In this document: one piece after another, positions 42,301 through 53,739 of the stretch
Position numbering within the stretch: the stretch's first letter is position 1
How the letters are laid out: every line of letters begins with the position of its first letter
Assembly (NCBI GenBank): GCA_013076295.1
Contig: RQOL01000374.1
Coordinates: 4,330,743-4,394,742, forward strand
Length of the DNA stretch: 64,000 nt
Source of the DNA: Sanderia malayensis
Taxonomy: Eukaryota > Cnidaria > Scyphozoa > Semaeostomeae > Pelagiidae
Direction: 5' to 3'
Position numbers and translations under genes: made by a program
The notes under the pieces: model-generated
The model's database searches: none
What the model saw: the letters and a program-made list of their open reading frames with translations, nothing else
What the model was told of the DNA's origin: nothing

Positions 42301-44349
42301 AAGTCTGTGTTCACAAGTTCATCAGGATCAAAATCGCTGGCAGCAAGGGCTTGAGCCAATATGTTGTCATTCTAAAAAGGTAAACAGGGATCATGATCAT
42401 GATCAGGATCATGTATCAGAGTCCAAAAGTCTTGCTGTTTGCAAAAGTTTGATTTTGCTGATTGGAACTGCTTAAAAACATATATACAATTAAAGGTGAG
42501 GATAGAAAAATGCAATTCTGCTAAATTATTAAATTGGACTTGTGTTAGCCTGGGGTTCCCGTATAGCAAGCAACCCATACTTAGTGAGAATAGAGCATGT
42601 GCCTGCAACAAATAAACAAACAACAAAAGATATATATTTAACCATACATGAATTAAAAATTTGTTATACTTAGAATTCTAAATTTTTGGTTTACGTACCT
42701 CAGTAACCAGATCAATAACTTCGAAATCATTTCTAAGGAAAAAAAATATATATATGTATATATATAATTTTTTGAAAATCATTTTAATCACATACTTATT
42801 GTGAACCATAGACCTTTAAATTATTTGAAGTAATCTTAATTATTGACTTTAAAAAATCCATAAGTCGAAGTAATCTGCTGCTTCCAGTTAGTCATTATCA
42901 GTAACTTTCAAAAGCACTTGCCTGGATGTAGATGTAGCCACTGAACAACGATGGTCTTTGAATAATTCCACTCCAACCTCTTTCCCACACTTTAAACATG
43001 TCGCTGTTGGACCAGCATTTAACTCGGTCTGAAAACATTTAAAACATCTATAAAGTCAAATGATTTAACAAACCCAAGTTGTCACCATGCCTACAATCAT
43101 ATACTGTATAGCAGACAATAATTCGCGAAAACATGCCATTTTCTAGAAATTGTTGGAGATTTGTTGATTGCTGGAAATTTTAATTCTATCAAAACGAAAC
43201 ATCATACTCACATGCATCCTTGTAGATGGTTGCAAATCGAGGTTACTTTGAATTGGGCGTATGTATATAAAAGCAGTGCCAGACACCTCCTTTCTCAAAT
43301 CTGCAACATTATACCATTTGCACCCAAGAGCACTAAGTGGACGATTTTGTCCACCCGTTTTTACTCTCAAAAAAATATACCCGCCAACAGCTTTTAATTT
43401 CGGAAAGGTTTCTTCCAGTTTTTTGCACACATCTGCATGCTTCGCAAATTTACTACCAAAAACAATTTTGGTCCTCCCAAGTCCAGCCTTGTTCAAAGCT
43501 TCTGTTTGTGCAGCAGATGGGGTGGTATTTTGTGATGGAAATGGAATGCAACAAAAATCATGGGTCCAGGTTTCACGTATCGGGTATGGGACAACTGCCT
43601 GCAACATCTTTCGGTTTTCTTTGTGGTTATAATTGCGTGAAGCCAGTGCAGGAAATGATGACCTACAAAACAAATTAAAAGATGTCCTCCAAAATCACTA
43701 AAGCAATCTTCAAGATAGGCCTATGAATATGAGTATTTGTCTGTAACATGTGAAAATAAATAGGCCTATGAATGTTGCCAAAATTGCTGAAAAACATTTC
43801 GATGTCATCTTATTCTTAACATCATTTTCAAGCCAAATAAAATGAAACATGTTGTTGGTAGGCCTACATAGATATATATGAAACTAAAAAATGAGAGTTT
43901 TTGTCATGTGCTAGGCTAGCTAGTTGGTAGCCTATAGCACATACAAATTTTTAGTGGTTTGAGCAATGTTAATCAAACGTTCATAGGATTCTTGCATGCA
44001 TGTCAGCATATCTCTATCTTTCTCTATCAAGTTTAACATTTTTTTAAATAGAATAAAAGCGATGTAAAAACGTTTGGCTATTTAGCTGGGCTAAGCCTAG
44101 CTAGGTAGCTAAGGCCTAGTCTAGCTAGCTAGCTAAGTTATACCTGAAATTGCTCAATGCCCTATCAGATGATGTTGGACTTGGGGTCCTTGACGCAGTT
44201 TTAGAGCCACGATGACTTTCTCCAGAATCGTCATGCAATTGCTTCTCCACGCTTTGTATTGTGCGTTTCAGCTCACCCAAAGTCTTCTTCAATTCATCGA
44301 CATTGTTGTCCTTGTCTCTTCTCGACATTTTCTTCTTCGAGCCAAACAC
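39378..44349 (-). pseudogene. UBX/HECT E3 ubiquitin ligase of E3, one frameshift
   Basis: Minus-strand exons: 44349-44144 (coiled-coil-like, Ser-rich), 43662-43212 ('NKAGLGRTKIVFGS', 'LRKEVSGTAFIYIRP'), 43028-42922 (zinc finger CLKCGKEV..HRC), 42734-42701, about 42604-42560, 42374-42185 ('SERKLLIEAQNDAYGASLA'), 41880-41820, about 41390-41275 and 40965-40800 (UBX-like: 'VVPLRFRLPSGETICRRF', 'TSLADVGVAVPCTFNVVWDG'). The HECT domain is 40390-39378, ending with catalytic Cys in AHTCGAVLDVP (39483-39485). A one-base shift near 40124 breaks the HECT frame between 'HDVEDTN' and 'ICRILLKGY'. It would ubiquitinate host or element proteins, in the nucleus or cytoplasm; targets are unknown. Several inner exon borders are approximate. 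Confidence 0.78.
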
Positions 44350-44361
44350 GGAAGAAAAAAG

Positions 44362-44675
44362 GCCATGCGGTTTACGGATGCATGGTCGCGATTTAAAACG
44401 AGATTACGGTGCCGGTTTACGGATGCATGGTCGCGATTTAAAAAACGAGATTACGGTGCCGGTTTACGGATGCATGGCCGCGATTGAAAACGAGATTACG
44501 ATGCCGGTTTATGGATGCATGGCCGCGATTGAAAACGAGATTACGGTGCCGGTTTACGGATGCATGGCCGCGATTGAAAACGAGATTACGGTGCCGGTTT
44601 ACGGATGCATGGTCGTAACCACAAGGAGGAAGAGATCCTCCGACGAAATATTTTTGACCCCCATGCCGCTCCATA
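44362..44675 (-). repeat. Right TIR with 45-bp array (E3)
   Basis: Inverted counterpart of 36929-37167 with one or two more array units. It overlaps the region just upstream of the HECT start codon. Confidence 0.92.
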
Positions 44676-44681
44676 GAAGTT

Positions 44682-45620
44682 ATACCCCCATCAATTGTGG
44701 AGGGCTCAAAAGAGTTGAAAACAGGATGGTTGCACCACCATCAAAGAGATGATCATGCAGTACATTGTTGCTCCACAGTCTGAAGATCTGACCAGTGTTC
44801 AGAAGAACATCAGTAAAACCTTTGGGCAACATCAGAGTTTCATATGCCGTTACCCGGGATGTTTCAATGAGTATAGGTATGAGAAAGTTAGGATAAATCA
44901 TGAAAAGAAAGCTCATTCATTTGATTCAGCTATGACAAGTGACAAAACAGATACAACCACAAGAACATCTGCTGGAGATGATGTGTTCAATTACTGCACA
45001 GCAAGATTGAACTTAGCCTTCCTAATTCGTAATGCAGATGATGCAGTCAAGGAAGGAGATGGTGACAGAATAATTAGATGCTAGAAGCTGTTCATGCTGT
45101 TTTACAAAGCATATGGGCATCTTAAGTATGCTTATGCAGCATTTTTGTTGCAATCCAACATTGACGCAATATTTACTCAAGCCCAAGCAGAGCAAGTAGT
45201 GTGGAACAGAACTGTTAATAGAAAAGGTGGCCGTGGAAGAAATATTTCATGTGACTTGCACAGTTAAATTGCAGAACAAAGGAGCTCTTATACAACCTTG
45301 GTGTCAACTTAGAGGAAGGATCTGCCAAGCGAGAATCAATTGCAGTGGGATTTCTAGAAAAGATGCTTGAAAAGGCTCAAAAGGAATCACAAACAGCTTC
45401 TCCCAATGGGCACCACAAAACTAAAAAGAAGGAAGATGATATGAAACTGCTTGTGCCAAATTTGTTCTCAAAGAAAATCTTTGAATTCAGAAGTGGAAGA
45501 AAAAATGAACAACAATTCAAAAACTTCAACCGCCACATCCTGGCAGAGCTGGATGTTTCATTATTATCACCATGGCTAACTGACCACCTAAAACAGCTTT
45601 CAAAAAAGTATCCATCATAA
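44682..45620 (+). pseudogene. DUF6589-type protein, 3' part
   Basis: Continues the frame of 36710-36928 across the TSD ('PPSIVEGSKELKTGWLHHH'), shifts frame near 44745, then 'YIVAPQSEDLTSVQ', a C2H2 finger CRYPGC..HEKKAH (44843-44915), 'LNLAFLIRNADDAVKEGDGD', a TAG, 'LFMLFYKAYGHLKYAYAAF', 'NRTVNRKGGRGRNISCDLH' and, from 45345, a Lys-rich tail ending at 45620. The wording DAVKEGDGxRIIRCWK, KYAxxAF and GxGRNIxxDL is the DUF6589 signature as I know it. At least three breaks. Function unknown. Confidence 0.7.
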
Positions 45621-45664
45621 AATGCTCATTATTAGAGAAAAGGCAGACTATTTAGCCTATCATC

Positions 45665-46178
45665 TTACCATTTTGGAATGCAGTGGACCTCGTCTGCTGC
45701 TATTAACAAAAGTCTTTGTTGGTAAGTCTCTGAGTGAAGCATTTCTCGCCATTGGTCACTTTTAACCCAGGCCTCGGGGCCTCCAAAGACCAGTTGATAT
45801 TTGCCATTCAAAATATCTTCTTTACCGATAGTTTCATCGTGAAGGCAGCAAGCAGTAATGCCAGCAGCAACTAAAGTGTTTGCCTGCTCCTCCATTAATG
45901 CAAGTAACGGCGATATAACAATCACGATGTTTCTTTTTCTGAAACGCAAAAACTCTTCATGGCCTTAGGCCAGACAATTTCTGAGCAACCAGTGGAGCTA
46001 TCTGGTATGGCGGGGACTTTCCATGCCCTATTGGCAAAATTGCAAAAGTATCTTTATTTTCAATGAATATAGACTTTAGTATTTCCATTTGTTGTGGCGA
46101 GAATGTCTTTATTTGAGGAAAGTACTCATTGATAACTTCGTAGGCTGCAACGCTCAAGGCTTCCGCCATTATTCTCAT
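45665..46178 (-). pseudogene. RecQ-like helicase N-terminal exon, broken
   Basis: Reads 'AEALSVAAYEVINEYFPQIK', 'FSPQQMEILKSIFIENKDTF', 'AILPIGHGKSPPYQ' (Walker A, where RecQ has TGxGKSxCYQ), a stop and frame change near 45960, then 'NIVIVISPLLALMEEQ' (motif Ia) and 'LIAADEVHCIPKW' (DEVH box). This is the first ATPase half of a RecQ-type SF2 helicase of the kind dispersed in invertebrate repeats. The second helicase half is not found. It converges on the DUF6589-type gene 45 bp away, so both may stem from one older element. Confidence 0.75.
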
Positions 46179-47530
46179 TTGGCTCAGTCAGCGCGATCCT
46201 TGGCAGATCATTGATTGTGATTGATCATGCATTCCTCATGCAGTCAAAACGAATGGGTCTTTTTCGTATACCGATCACGGTATACTGAATGCTGATTGGC
46301 TAACAACGAAAAGTCATAACCAGGTCGCTGATTGATGGATCCAGAGCCTATTCTTCTCTTTCTCCTTTTTATTTTTTATTTTTTTTTTAGGCTAATTTTT
46401 CTTAGGCTCTGGTACCCAGGGTAACAATTCATTTAAGAACGAAAATATAATTTCGTAATCGAAAGAAGTTTGTGAAAGAGAGGTGTCCGGTTATTTAAAA
46501 ATCGATCAAACCGGACCTCTTTTATAAGGTAAACAAATAATTAAAGAGCTGAATAGAATAGTGAGAAGGAAAAACTGCAATGAATTAATTCATTTCTTAC
46601 CGAGCCTTGTGTCTTTTAAAACTATGGTCAGAAGCCAAAGAGAAATTAGGATAGTTATAAACTTGAAATATGCAATAAAAATATGATGCCTGAACAACAC
46701 GTAACCTGTTCTTGCCAGGAAAAGCATAGAAAGAAGAGCAAATATTATTGACATTATTAAGGGAAATATCGATAAAGAAGCTTTGTAGCTTATAATGATA
46801 GCTTGTTAGAAAAAACAACATTCATAATACTTACTCAGTCTTTATAATGATATCCTATTTATAATTTGGACAACTAAATTAAATTAGGCAAAATCTAATT
46901 GTGCAAATAATTAGAGGAGGGGCTTCTATTGTACTATACGTCACGTGTTAGAAAGGGCGGAAAACTTGTTAGTGAAAAGGGAACTCCCCTTTGTCCATGA
47001 GATTGGTTATAAAGGTAGGAGGGGGAAATTGCACCTGAAGTTCACTGAATTACATCATGGCATGCGAGCCAAGTAGTAATGTGAGGAAAGGCATGGAGAA
47101 TCCAACTGCTTCTTGTTAAATCATTTCCATCTGAAGAGTATGTATAAAGTATTTTGATGCACTGTTCAACTGGGAAAAATATCCATGAATGTGAAAACCA
47201 TGTAGGGGGTAGGTTTATCAGTGAAGGTTTCTCAATGAAATCATGCAGACATTTCTACCTTTCAAAACATTATGGAAAAATAAAGAATATGATTGCAACA
47301 TATAGAAATATGGCAACATGTAATCTTGAACTTTGTGAACATACAAAATAGGAACATTTTTGGAACATATATTATTGAAACAATAAACAATAATTAAAAA
47401 ATGATGACTTTGACCATGCATGATAGAATGAATTATTTAAAATTTGTGAATGTTTTGCTGCCAAAAATAGGATATTTGAGTTGGTTTTGTAAATTTTGGG
47501 AACGTTGATTGTATCATGCATGGTCAAAAG
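46179..47530. other. Non-coding, with two hairpins
   Basis: Contains the palindrome GTATACCGATCACGGTATAC (46267-46286) and an imperfect hairpin AGAGGTGTCCGGTT..AACCGGACCTCT (46479-46521). Otherwise AT-rich, with no convincing coding motif. Confidence 0.5.
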
Positions 47531-47532
47531 CC

Positions 47533-47585
47533 GGACATGTGTAAATTAGTTGATATACTATTCATTAACTAATTTACACATGTCC
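47533..47585. repeat. Perfect 19-bp inverted repeat, 15-nt loop
   Basis: GGACATGTGTAAATTAGTT (47533-47551) and its exact inverse (47567-47585). A short MITE or foldback remnant is possible. Confidence 0.85.
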
Positions 47586-48289
47586 TGCATTATTTTTGCA
47601 GCCCTTTGGGTGGGTATGGCCACCATCATTGTTCTAGAGAATTCTTGGTCGGCCTTCCCACCCTTTTTCTCATTTTTAGGCTTTCTTTGGCCTTTGCCAA
47701 TCCTGACAAAGGCCTCCTTCTGTGATCTGTGCATACACAATTATGTTATAGGTTGCTTTTTTGGTGAACCGATATTATGCGATATTTGGAAGATATCAAT
47801 ACAACAACTGAGCTTCAAATACAGAAGGTATACTTACACTACATCTTTTGTGGGGAGTTTTCTCCCCTCCTTGTCATGCAAGGAGATTTACTGCCCAATT
47901 CTTCGAATTGGGCAGTAAAACATTCCCTTTTTAGACTAAAAATGTCTCCTCTGTACGTTATTCTCTAGGATACAAAGCAAACAATGACAGAATTTTCCAC
48001 AAAAACCATAACTGTTAAATATTTGTGAATTGTGCAAAAAAACTGATGAAATATGAATTAATATATTAGCTATAAATACTTTTACTTTATCACCAAGCCA
48101 GATGACAATTGTTTTTTTGGGCTCAGGCTTTTTTTTGGCACTTGTAGCATAGCGAACCTTAAAGCAAACAAATAATAATAGTAATTGGTATGTGAAAAAC
48201 AAAACATGTTCACATGAAGCCGTCCTGATACCAAATAATATAATATGATACAAAATCAGAAGCCAACTGCCAAACTGCAAATACTGGAA
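47586..48289 (-). other. Possible small exons, unassigned
   Basis: Minus-strand open pieces 'VRYATSAKKKPEPKKTIVIW' (about 48165-48090) after a TTTAAG acceptor, and 'EAFVRIGKGQRKPKNEKKGG' (about 47730-47590), look exon-like (basic, flanked by splice-like signals). I do not recognise them. The plus-strand 122-codon hydrophobic ORF here is probably their shadow. Confidence 0.25.
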
Positions 48290-49020
48290 AACGAATAAGA
48301 TAATTATGACTTAAATGGTGTGTGGTAAGTTATACATATGCTTGGTGAACATAATAGTCATGCCATGGAGGCTCTCATTATTTAAGTCACATTCAAAGAA
48401 AGGTATATACCAAAATCTGAACAATGTATTGGGATAGTTGTGATAATTGTGAATTGTGATTTAAATGGTGTGTGGTGAGTTATACATATGTTTGTTGAAC
48501 ATAATAGTAATTCAGACTCTCATTATCTGATTAACATTAAAAGAAAAGAGTATACCGAAATCTGAACAAAATCAAAAACCAACTGGCAAACTGGAATTAC
48601 TGGAAAGAGAATAAAATAATTGTGATTTAAATGGTAAGTAGTACGTTACACACATGGTTGGTGAATATATTAGTAATGAAGACTCTCATTATGTAAATGA
48701 CATTGAAAGAAAAGTACGTACCGAAATCTGAACAAAATAAAAAATCAAAGATAGAAGGAGAAGTGCCAAAATGCAAAAAAAATACTGGAAAAAATATAGC
48801 ACAATTGTGATTTATGTGGTGAGTAGTAAGTTATACATATGCTTGTTTAACATAATAGTAATGGAGACCCTCATTATATAACTAAAATTGAAAGAAAAGT
48901 ACATACCAAAATCTGAACAATGTCAGGGGAAAGACAAAACTGCAAAACAGCAAAAGCTGGAAAATTCAATGACACACCTGAAAGCAATTAAATGGTAAGT
49001 ATTAATCAAAATGTTTTTTT
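48290..49020 (+). repeat. ~170-bp tandem repeat, four units
   Basis: Units share ATTGTGATTTAAATGGT, GTAAGTTATACATATG, AACATAATAGTAATGGAGAC and GAAAGTACATACCGAAATC. Single diverged units recur at about 53545-53740 and 55515-55720 between modules of the R cluster, so this repeat and the R modules travel together. Confidence 0.8.
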
Positions 49021-49032
49021 CACACGATAGTA

Positions 49033-50683
49033 ATGGACTAGGGGTCATCACTCGCTTCGTTCGTTCGCCCCAGCCCGTCAAGTAAAAAAAGCTTAATCTG
49101 ATTGACGCGCTTCGCACGCTGCATTCGCTCCCGCTCATGCCCATACATGCATACATACATACATACATACATACTACATACATACCCTACAATACATACC
49201 CTACAATACATACCGCACAATACATATCCTACAATACATACCCTACAATACATACAATACAATCCATACCCTACAATACCTACCCTACAATACATACCCC
49301 ACAATACATATCCTACAATACATACCCTACAATATATACCCTACAATACATACCCTACAATACATACCCTACAATACATACCCTACAATACATACCCTAC
49401 AATACATACCCTACTATCCATACCTTACTATACATACCTTACTATACATACCTTACTATACATACTACGACGTAACATTTCTAAAGAAAGTAAAGGTGGG
49501 AGGTCGAATCTTCCCCCTAGCAAGCGACCGCCCCGCGCCCACGCTGCTCCCTGAAAGCCGTTTCTGAAAGTTGATAATTTCAGTGTGAAGTTTGAAAAAA
49601 ATAGTTACTTTCAAAAACCTAATCCATCCTGGAAAATTTAAACTCAATCTGTAATAAAAAATATATCAACCTGTAGCTAAGGAAACAGCGAACACGTTGC
49701 AAATAGTCTTATCTCTTAAATAAGCAATACTGAATTTTTAGAGACCATTTAGTGGAAGTGGTTTGAATGAAATTTCGGAGCCGTGCAAAAAGCAAAACCT
49801 TTGAACACTTTTCCCGAGTGAAAAGCAACTTTGTTGGAAATCGTAAAAAAACAACCAAAAAACAAAAAAAAACAACACATTATTTTAGTTGGGTTATCAG
49901 ACAACACTTTTCAAAATTTAAATGGGGAAAATCGTGCAAATAGGGCCGGAAAAATTCAAAACTTTGACCATGGCCTAAGCGTTGTTAGCATGCCAAAGCA
50001 ACAATGGCGGTCGCCTGTTAAAAAACCTACAGCTATTTCATTCAAAAAACAAAACAAAGCTATGACCTGTGTTCTCTATTGTTTCCTGCAACTCTCCGGG
50101 GGTCTTTGAAATAATTAACAGCTCATTACAAAGAAAATTCAGCTGGTAAAACACTTTGAAAGGCGTCCACCTCATCTTTTTGTGTACATAATAAAAAGAC
50201 GCGTCTTTTCCAAAAGTACCTGCTGCGTGCAGAGGGCAAATTTGCATGATAACAAAAAACGCGTCACTGTTCACGTGAAGTTGCGAAAGAGCCAATCAAA
50301 TTGCAGGAAAAGGCGAAACGGGTCACGTGAAGAGCGAATACTTTGTTCGAAAATGGAGTCGGGACGCTAATTTAGAAGTTTCCCAGAGTAAACCGTCGTT
50401 TTTTCGTGGTAGCACAATCAGGAAAACAATTAATGGAATAACTCAAAACTTCTTTGAAAATAGGATTCCAAAAATAGATAACTTTTGCCTACTCCAGAAA
50501 TGGAGACTTTCCATGCAAGTGCCAACCTTTTCCGACCCCAATGAAAAAAGCCTTATTGATCACCGATTCGCCGTTTCGTCCCATTGATTTGGGACGTTCG
50601 ACCTATTGTTTCGGGTTAAATCTATTGTTTTAGGCAGAGTTTCGCCACCGTCACGTGACATCACAGAAAAGTAATATTAGACT
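49033..50683 (+). repeat. R module 1 with CATACCCTACAATA minisatellite
   Basis: Starts ACTAGGGGTCATCACTCGCT and continues CGCTCATGCCC, then a 14-15-bp minisatellite (49140-49460). A unique middle follows, then the common 430-bp segment (50005-50440, 'CAACAATGGCGGTCG' to TTTCGTGGTAGCACAA), ending GTAATATTAG at 50683. Module 2 begins at the next base. Confidence 0.8.
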
Positions 50684-51799
50684 AGGGGTCATCACTCGCT
50701 TCGCTCGTTCGCCCCAGCCCGTCAAGTAAAAAAGGCTTAATCTGGTTGGCGCACTTTGTGTGCTGCATTCGCTCACGCTCATGCCCCTTTCAACCCCACT
50801 TACAATGGGTTAGCTCGCTGCACTCGCCTATGATTGGCGCACTTTGTGCGCTGCATTCGCTCATACTCATGCCCCTTTCTACCCCACTTACAATAGGTTA
50901 GCTCGCTGCGCTTGCCTGCCTATCTATTATCAAGAAACATTGACTGGTAGGGCGCACTTCGTGCGCTGCATTCGCTTCGCTCATGCCTCTTTAAACCCCA
51001 CGTACAATGGGTTAGCTCGCTGCGCTCACCTGTCTATCTGTTATGAAGAAACATTGACTGATTTGTTTTTAAAACTTTGACTTTGTTTACATTAGGCCTA
51101 AGCGTCATAGTATGCCGAAGCAACAATGGCGGTCGTACAAAAACTAAAACTATCTCACTCAAAAAACAAAACAAAACTATCACCTGTGTTCTCAATTGTC
51201 TCCTGTAATTTTCCAGAGGTCTCTCAAACAATTAGCAAGGCTTTACAAAGATAATTCAGGTCGTAAAACACTTTGAAAGGCGCCCAGTTATCCTTTGTGT
51301 TGAAAACAAAAACACACGTCTTCTCCAAAAATACCTGCTGTTCAACCCGAGGGCTAATTTGCATGATAACGAAAAACGCGTGAATTTTCAAGTGAAGTCA
51401 CGAAAGAGCCAATCAAATTGCAGCAAAAGGCGAAGCGCGTCACATGAACAGCGAATATTATGTTCGAAAATGGAGTTTGTGACGCGAATTTGGAAGTTTC
51501 GGCAGCGTAAACCGTAGTTTCTTCGTGATAGCACATTTAGCAGAATAATTGGTGGAATAATTCAAAATTTCAGGAGAAAATCGAAAAACAAAATCCATTA
51601 CCCTGGTTAAATTAATAAACTAAGCATTCAGTGTGAATTTCATTGCCATATATCCACATACAAAAAAGCCTTTGTGATTACACGGTTCGCCGTTTCGGCC
51701 CATTATTTTTGGGCGTTCGACCTATTGTTTGGGGTCGAATCTATTGTTTTGGCAAGGAAAATGCGTTATTACGTGACATCGCAGAATAGTAATATTAGA
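50684..51799 (+). repeat. R module 2
   Basis: ACTAGGGGTCATCACTCGCT start, two to three short units with GCGCACTTCGTGCGC and ACAATGGGTTAGCTCGCTGC, then the common segment from GGCCTAAGCGTCATAGTATG, ending AGTAATATTAG at about 51799. Confidence 0.85.
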
Positions 51800-52213
51800 T
51801 ACTTTTGTTCTGTAAATGACATTGAAAGAAAGACATACCCACCAAAATCTGTCTAGAAGTGAACGCTCACAAAGGGACGATGGAAAGCTACGAAAACTGG
51901 AAAAAGAATGTCATCAGCGATTAAATATGCTGAAGTAGTTATACATGTTATCAGTAAGGTTCTTTATAAATATGTTAAAGTATAAAATATTGGCAAAGAG
52001 TTCAGAAAAATTTACATTTGCCTACTCCAGAAACGGAGACTTTCCATGCAAGTGCCAACCTTTTCCGACCCCAATGAAAAAAGCCCTATTGATCACCGAT
52101 TCGCCGTTTCGTCCCATTGATTTGGGACGTTCGACCTATTGTTTCGGGTTAAATCTATTGTTTTAGGCAGAGTTTCGCCACCGTCACGTGACATCACAGA
52201 AAAGTAATATTAG

Positions 52214-53192
52214 ACTAGGGGTCATCACTCGCTTCGCTCGTTCGCCCCAGCCCGTCAAGTAAAAAAGGCTTAATCTGGTTGGCGCACTTCGTGTGCTGCA
52301 TTCGCTCACGCTCATGCCCCTTTCAACCCCACTTACAATGGGTTAGCTCGCTGCGCTTGCCTGCCTATCTATTATCAAGAAACATTGACTGATAGGGCGC
52401 ACTTCGTGCGCTGCATTCGCTTCGCTCATGCCTCTTTCAACCCCACGTACAATGGGTTAGCTCGCTGCGCTCACCTGTCTATCTGTTATGAAGAAACATT
52501 GACTGATTTGTTTTGAAAACTTTGACTTTGTTTACATTAGGCCTAAGCGTCATAGTATGCCGAAGCAACAATGGCGGTCGTACAAAAACTAAAACTATCT
52601 CACTCAAAAAACAAAACAAAACTACCATCTATCACAAGGCTTTACAAAGATAATTCAGGTCGTAAAACACTTTGAAAGGCGCCCAGTTATCCTTTGTGTT
52701 GAAAACAAAAACACGCGTCTTCTCCAAAAGTACCTGCTGTTCAACCCGAGGGCTAATTTGCATGATAACGAAAAACGCGTGACTTTTCACGTGAAGTCAC
52801 GAAAGAGCCAATCAAATTGCAGCAAAAGACGAAGCGCGTCACATGAACAGCGAATATTATGTTCGAAAATGGAGTTCGTGACGCGAATTTGGAAGTTTCG
52901 GCAGCGTAAACCGTAGTTTCTTCGTGATAGCACAATTAGCAGAATAATTGGTGGAATAATTCAAAATTTCAGGAGAAAATCGAAAAACAAAATCCATTAC
53001 CCTGGTTAAATTAATAAACTAAGCATTCAGTGTGAATTTCATTGCCATATATCCACATACAAAAAAGCCTTTGTGATTACACGGTTCGCCGTTTCGGCCC
53101 ATTATTTTTGGGCGTTCGACCTATTGTTGGGGGTCGAATCTATTGTTTTGGCAAGGAAAATGTGTTATCACGTGACATCGCAGAATAGTAAT
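52214..53192 (+). repeat. R module 3 (tandem duplicate of module 2)
   Basis: Nearly identical to module 2, except for a deletion of roughly 65 bp near 52625 and single-base changes. The flanks are duplicated too, see 50480-53414. Confidence 0.88.
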
Positions 53193-53739
53193 ATTAGATA
53201 CTTTTGTTCTGTAAATGACATTGAAAGAAAGACATACCCACCAAAATCTGTCTAGAAGTGAACGCTCACAAAGGGACGATGGAAAGCTACGAAAACTGGA
53301 AAAAGAATGTCATCAGCGATTAAATATGCTGAAGTAGTTATAAATGTTATCAGTAAGGTTCTTTATAAATATGTTAAAGTATAAAATATTGGCAAAGAGT
53401 TCAGAAAAATTTACCTGTTCACTGTTGCAATATAACAATAACGATGGAAAATATTTTTGGCGCCTTGTGAAAGTAATTTTGAAATCGAAATCATATCAAG
53501 AGAATGAAGATGGCAATTAGATAATGAGATTAGAATAATCTCATTATCTAACTACCATTGAACTGAAAGTACATACCGAAAATGTGAAAAAAATAAAAAC
53601 CAACGGGCAACTGCCAAAATGCAAATACTGGAAAAGAATAAGATAATTGTCATTTAAATTGTAAGTAGTAAGTTATACATATGCTTGGTGAACAAAAAAC
53701 ATGATAGTAATGGAGAATCTCATAATCTAATTCTATCTG

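Larger units (their letters stand above)
36929..44675. mobile_element. E3: complete 7.7-kb IS3/HECT transposon
   Basis: Left end TATGGAGCGGCATGGGGG and right end ..CCCCCATGCCGCTCCATA are perfect inverted copies, flanked by GAAGTT (36923-36928 and 44676-44681), a 6-bp TSD. The TIRs continue into 45-bp tandem arrays. The plus strand encodes a three-exon integrase (37223-39240); the minus strand encodes a multi-exon HECT ligase (44349-39378). The genes converge with 137 bp between stops, and both start close to the TIR arrays, which probably hold the promoters. I infer the IS3EU superfamily from the integrase type, TSD length and TAYGG ends. Confidence 0.92.
50480..53414 (+). repeat. Tandem duplication of a ~1.5-kb segment
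   Basis: Unit 1 (about 50480-52013) and unit 2 (about 52014-53414) align end to end. Both start with TTGCCTACTCCAGAAA.GGAG and finish with GGCAAAGAGTTCAGAAAAAT. The high identity implies a recent event, or an assembly artefact. Confidence 0.85.

Noticed and set aside
47550..47918. 122-codon hydrophobic ORF as a membrane protein
   Set aside because: Opposite-strand basic exon-like pieces explain it better as a shadow, and it starts inside a palindrome.
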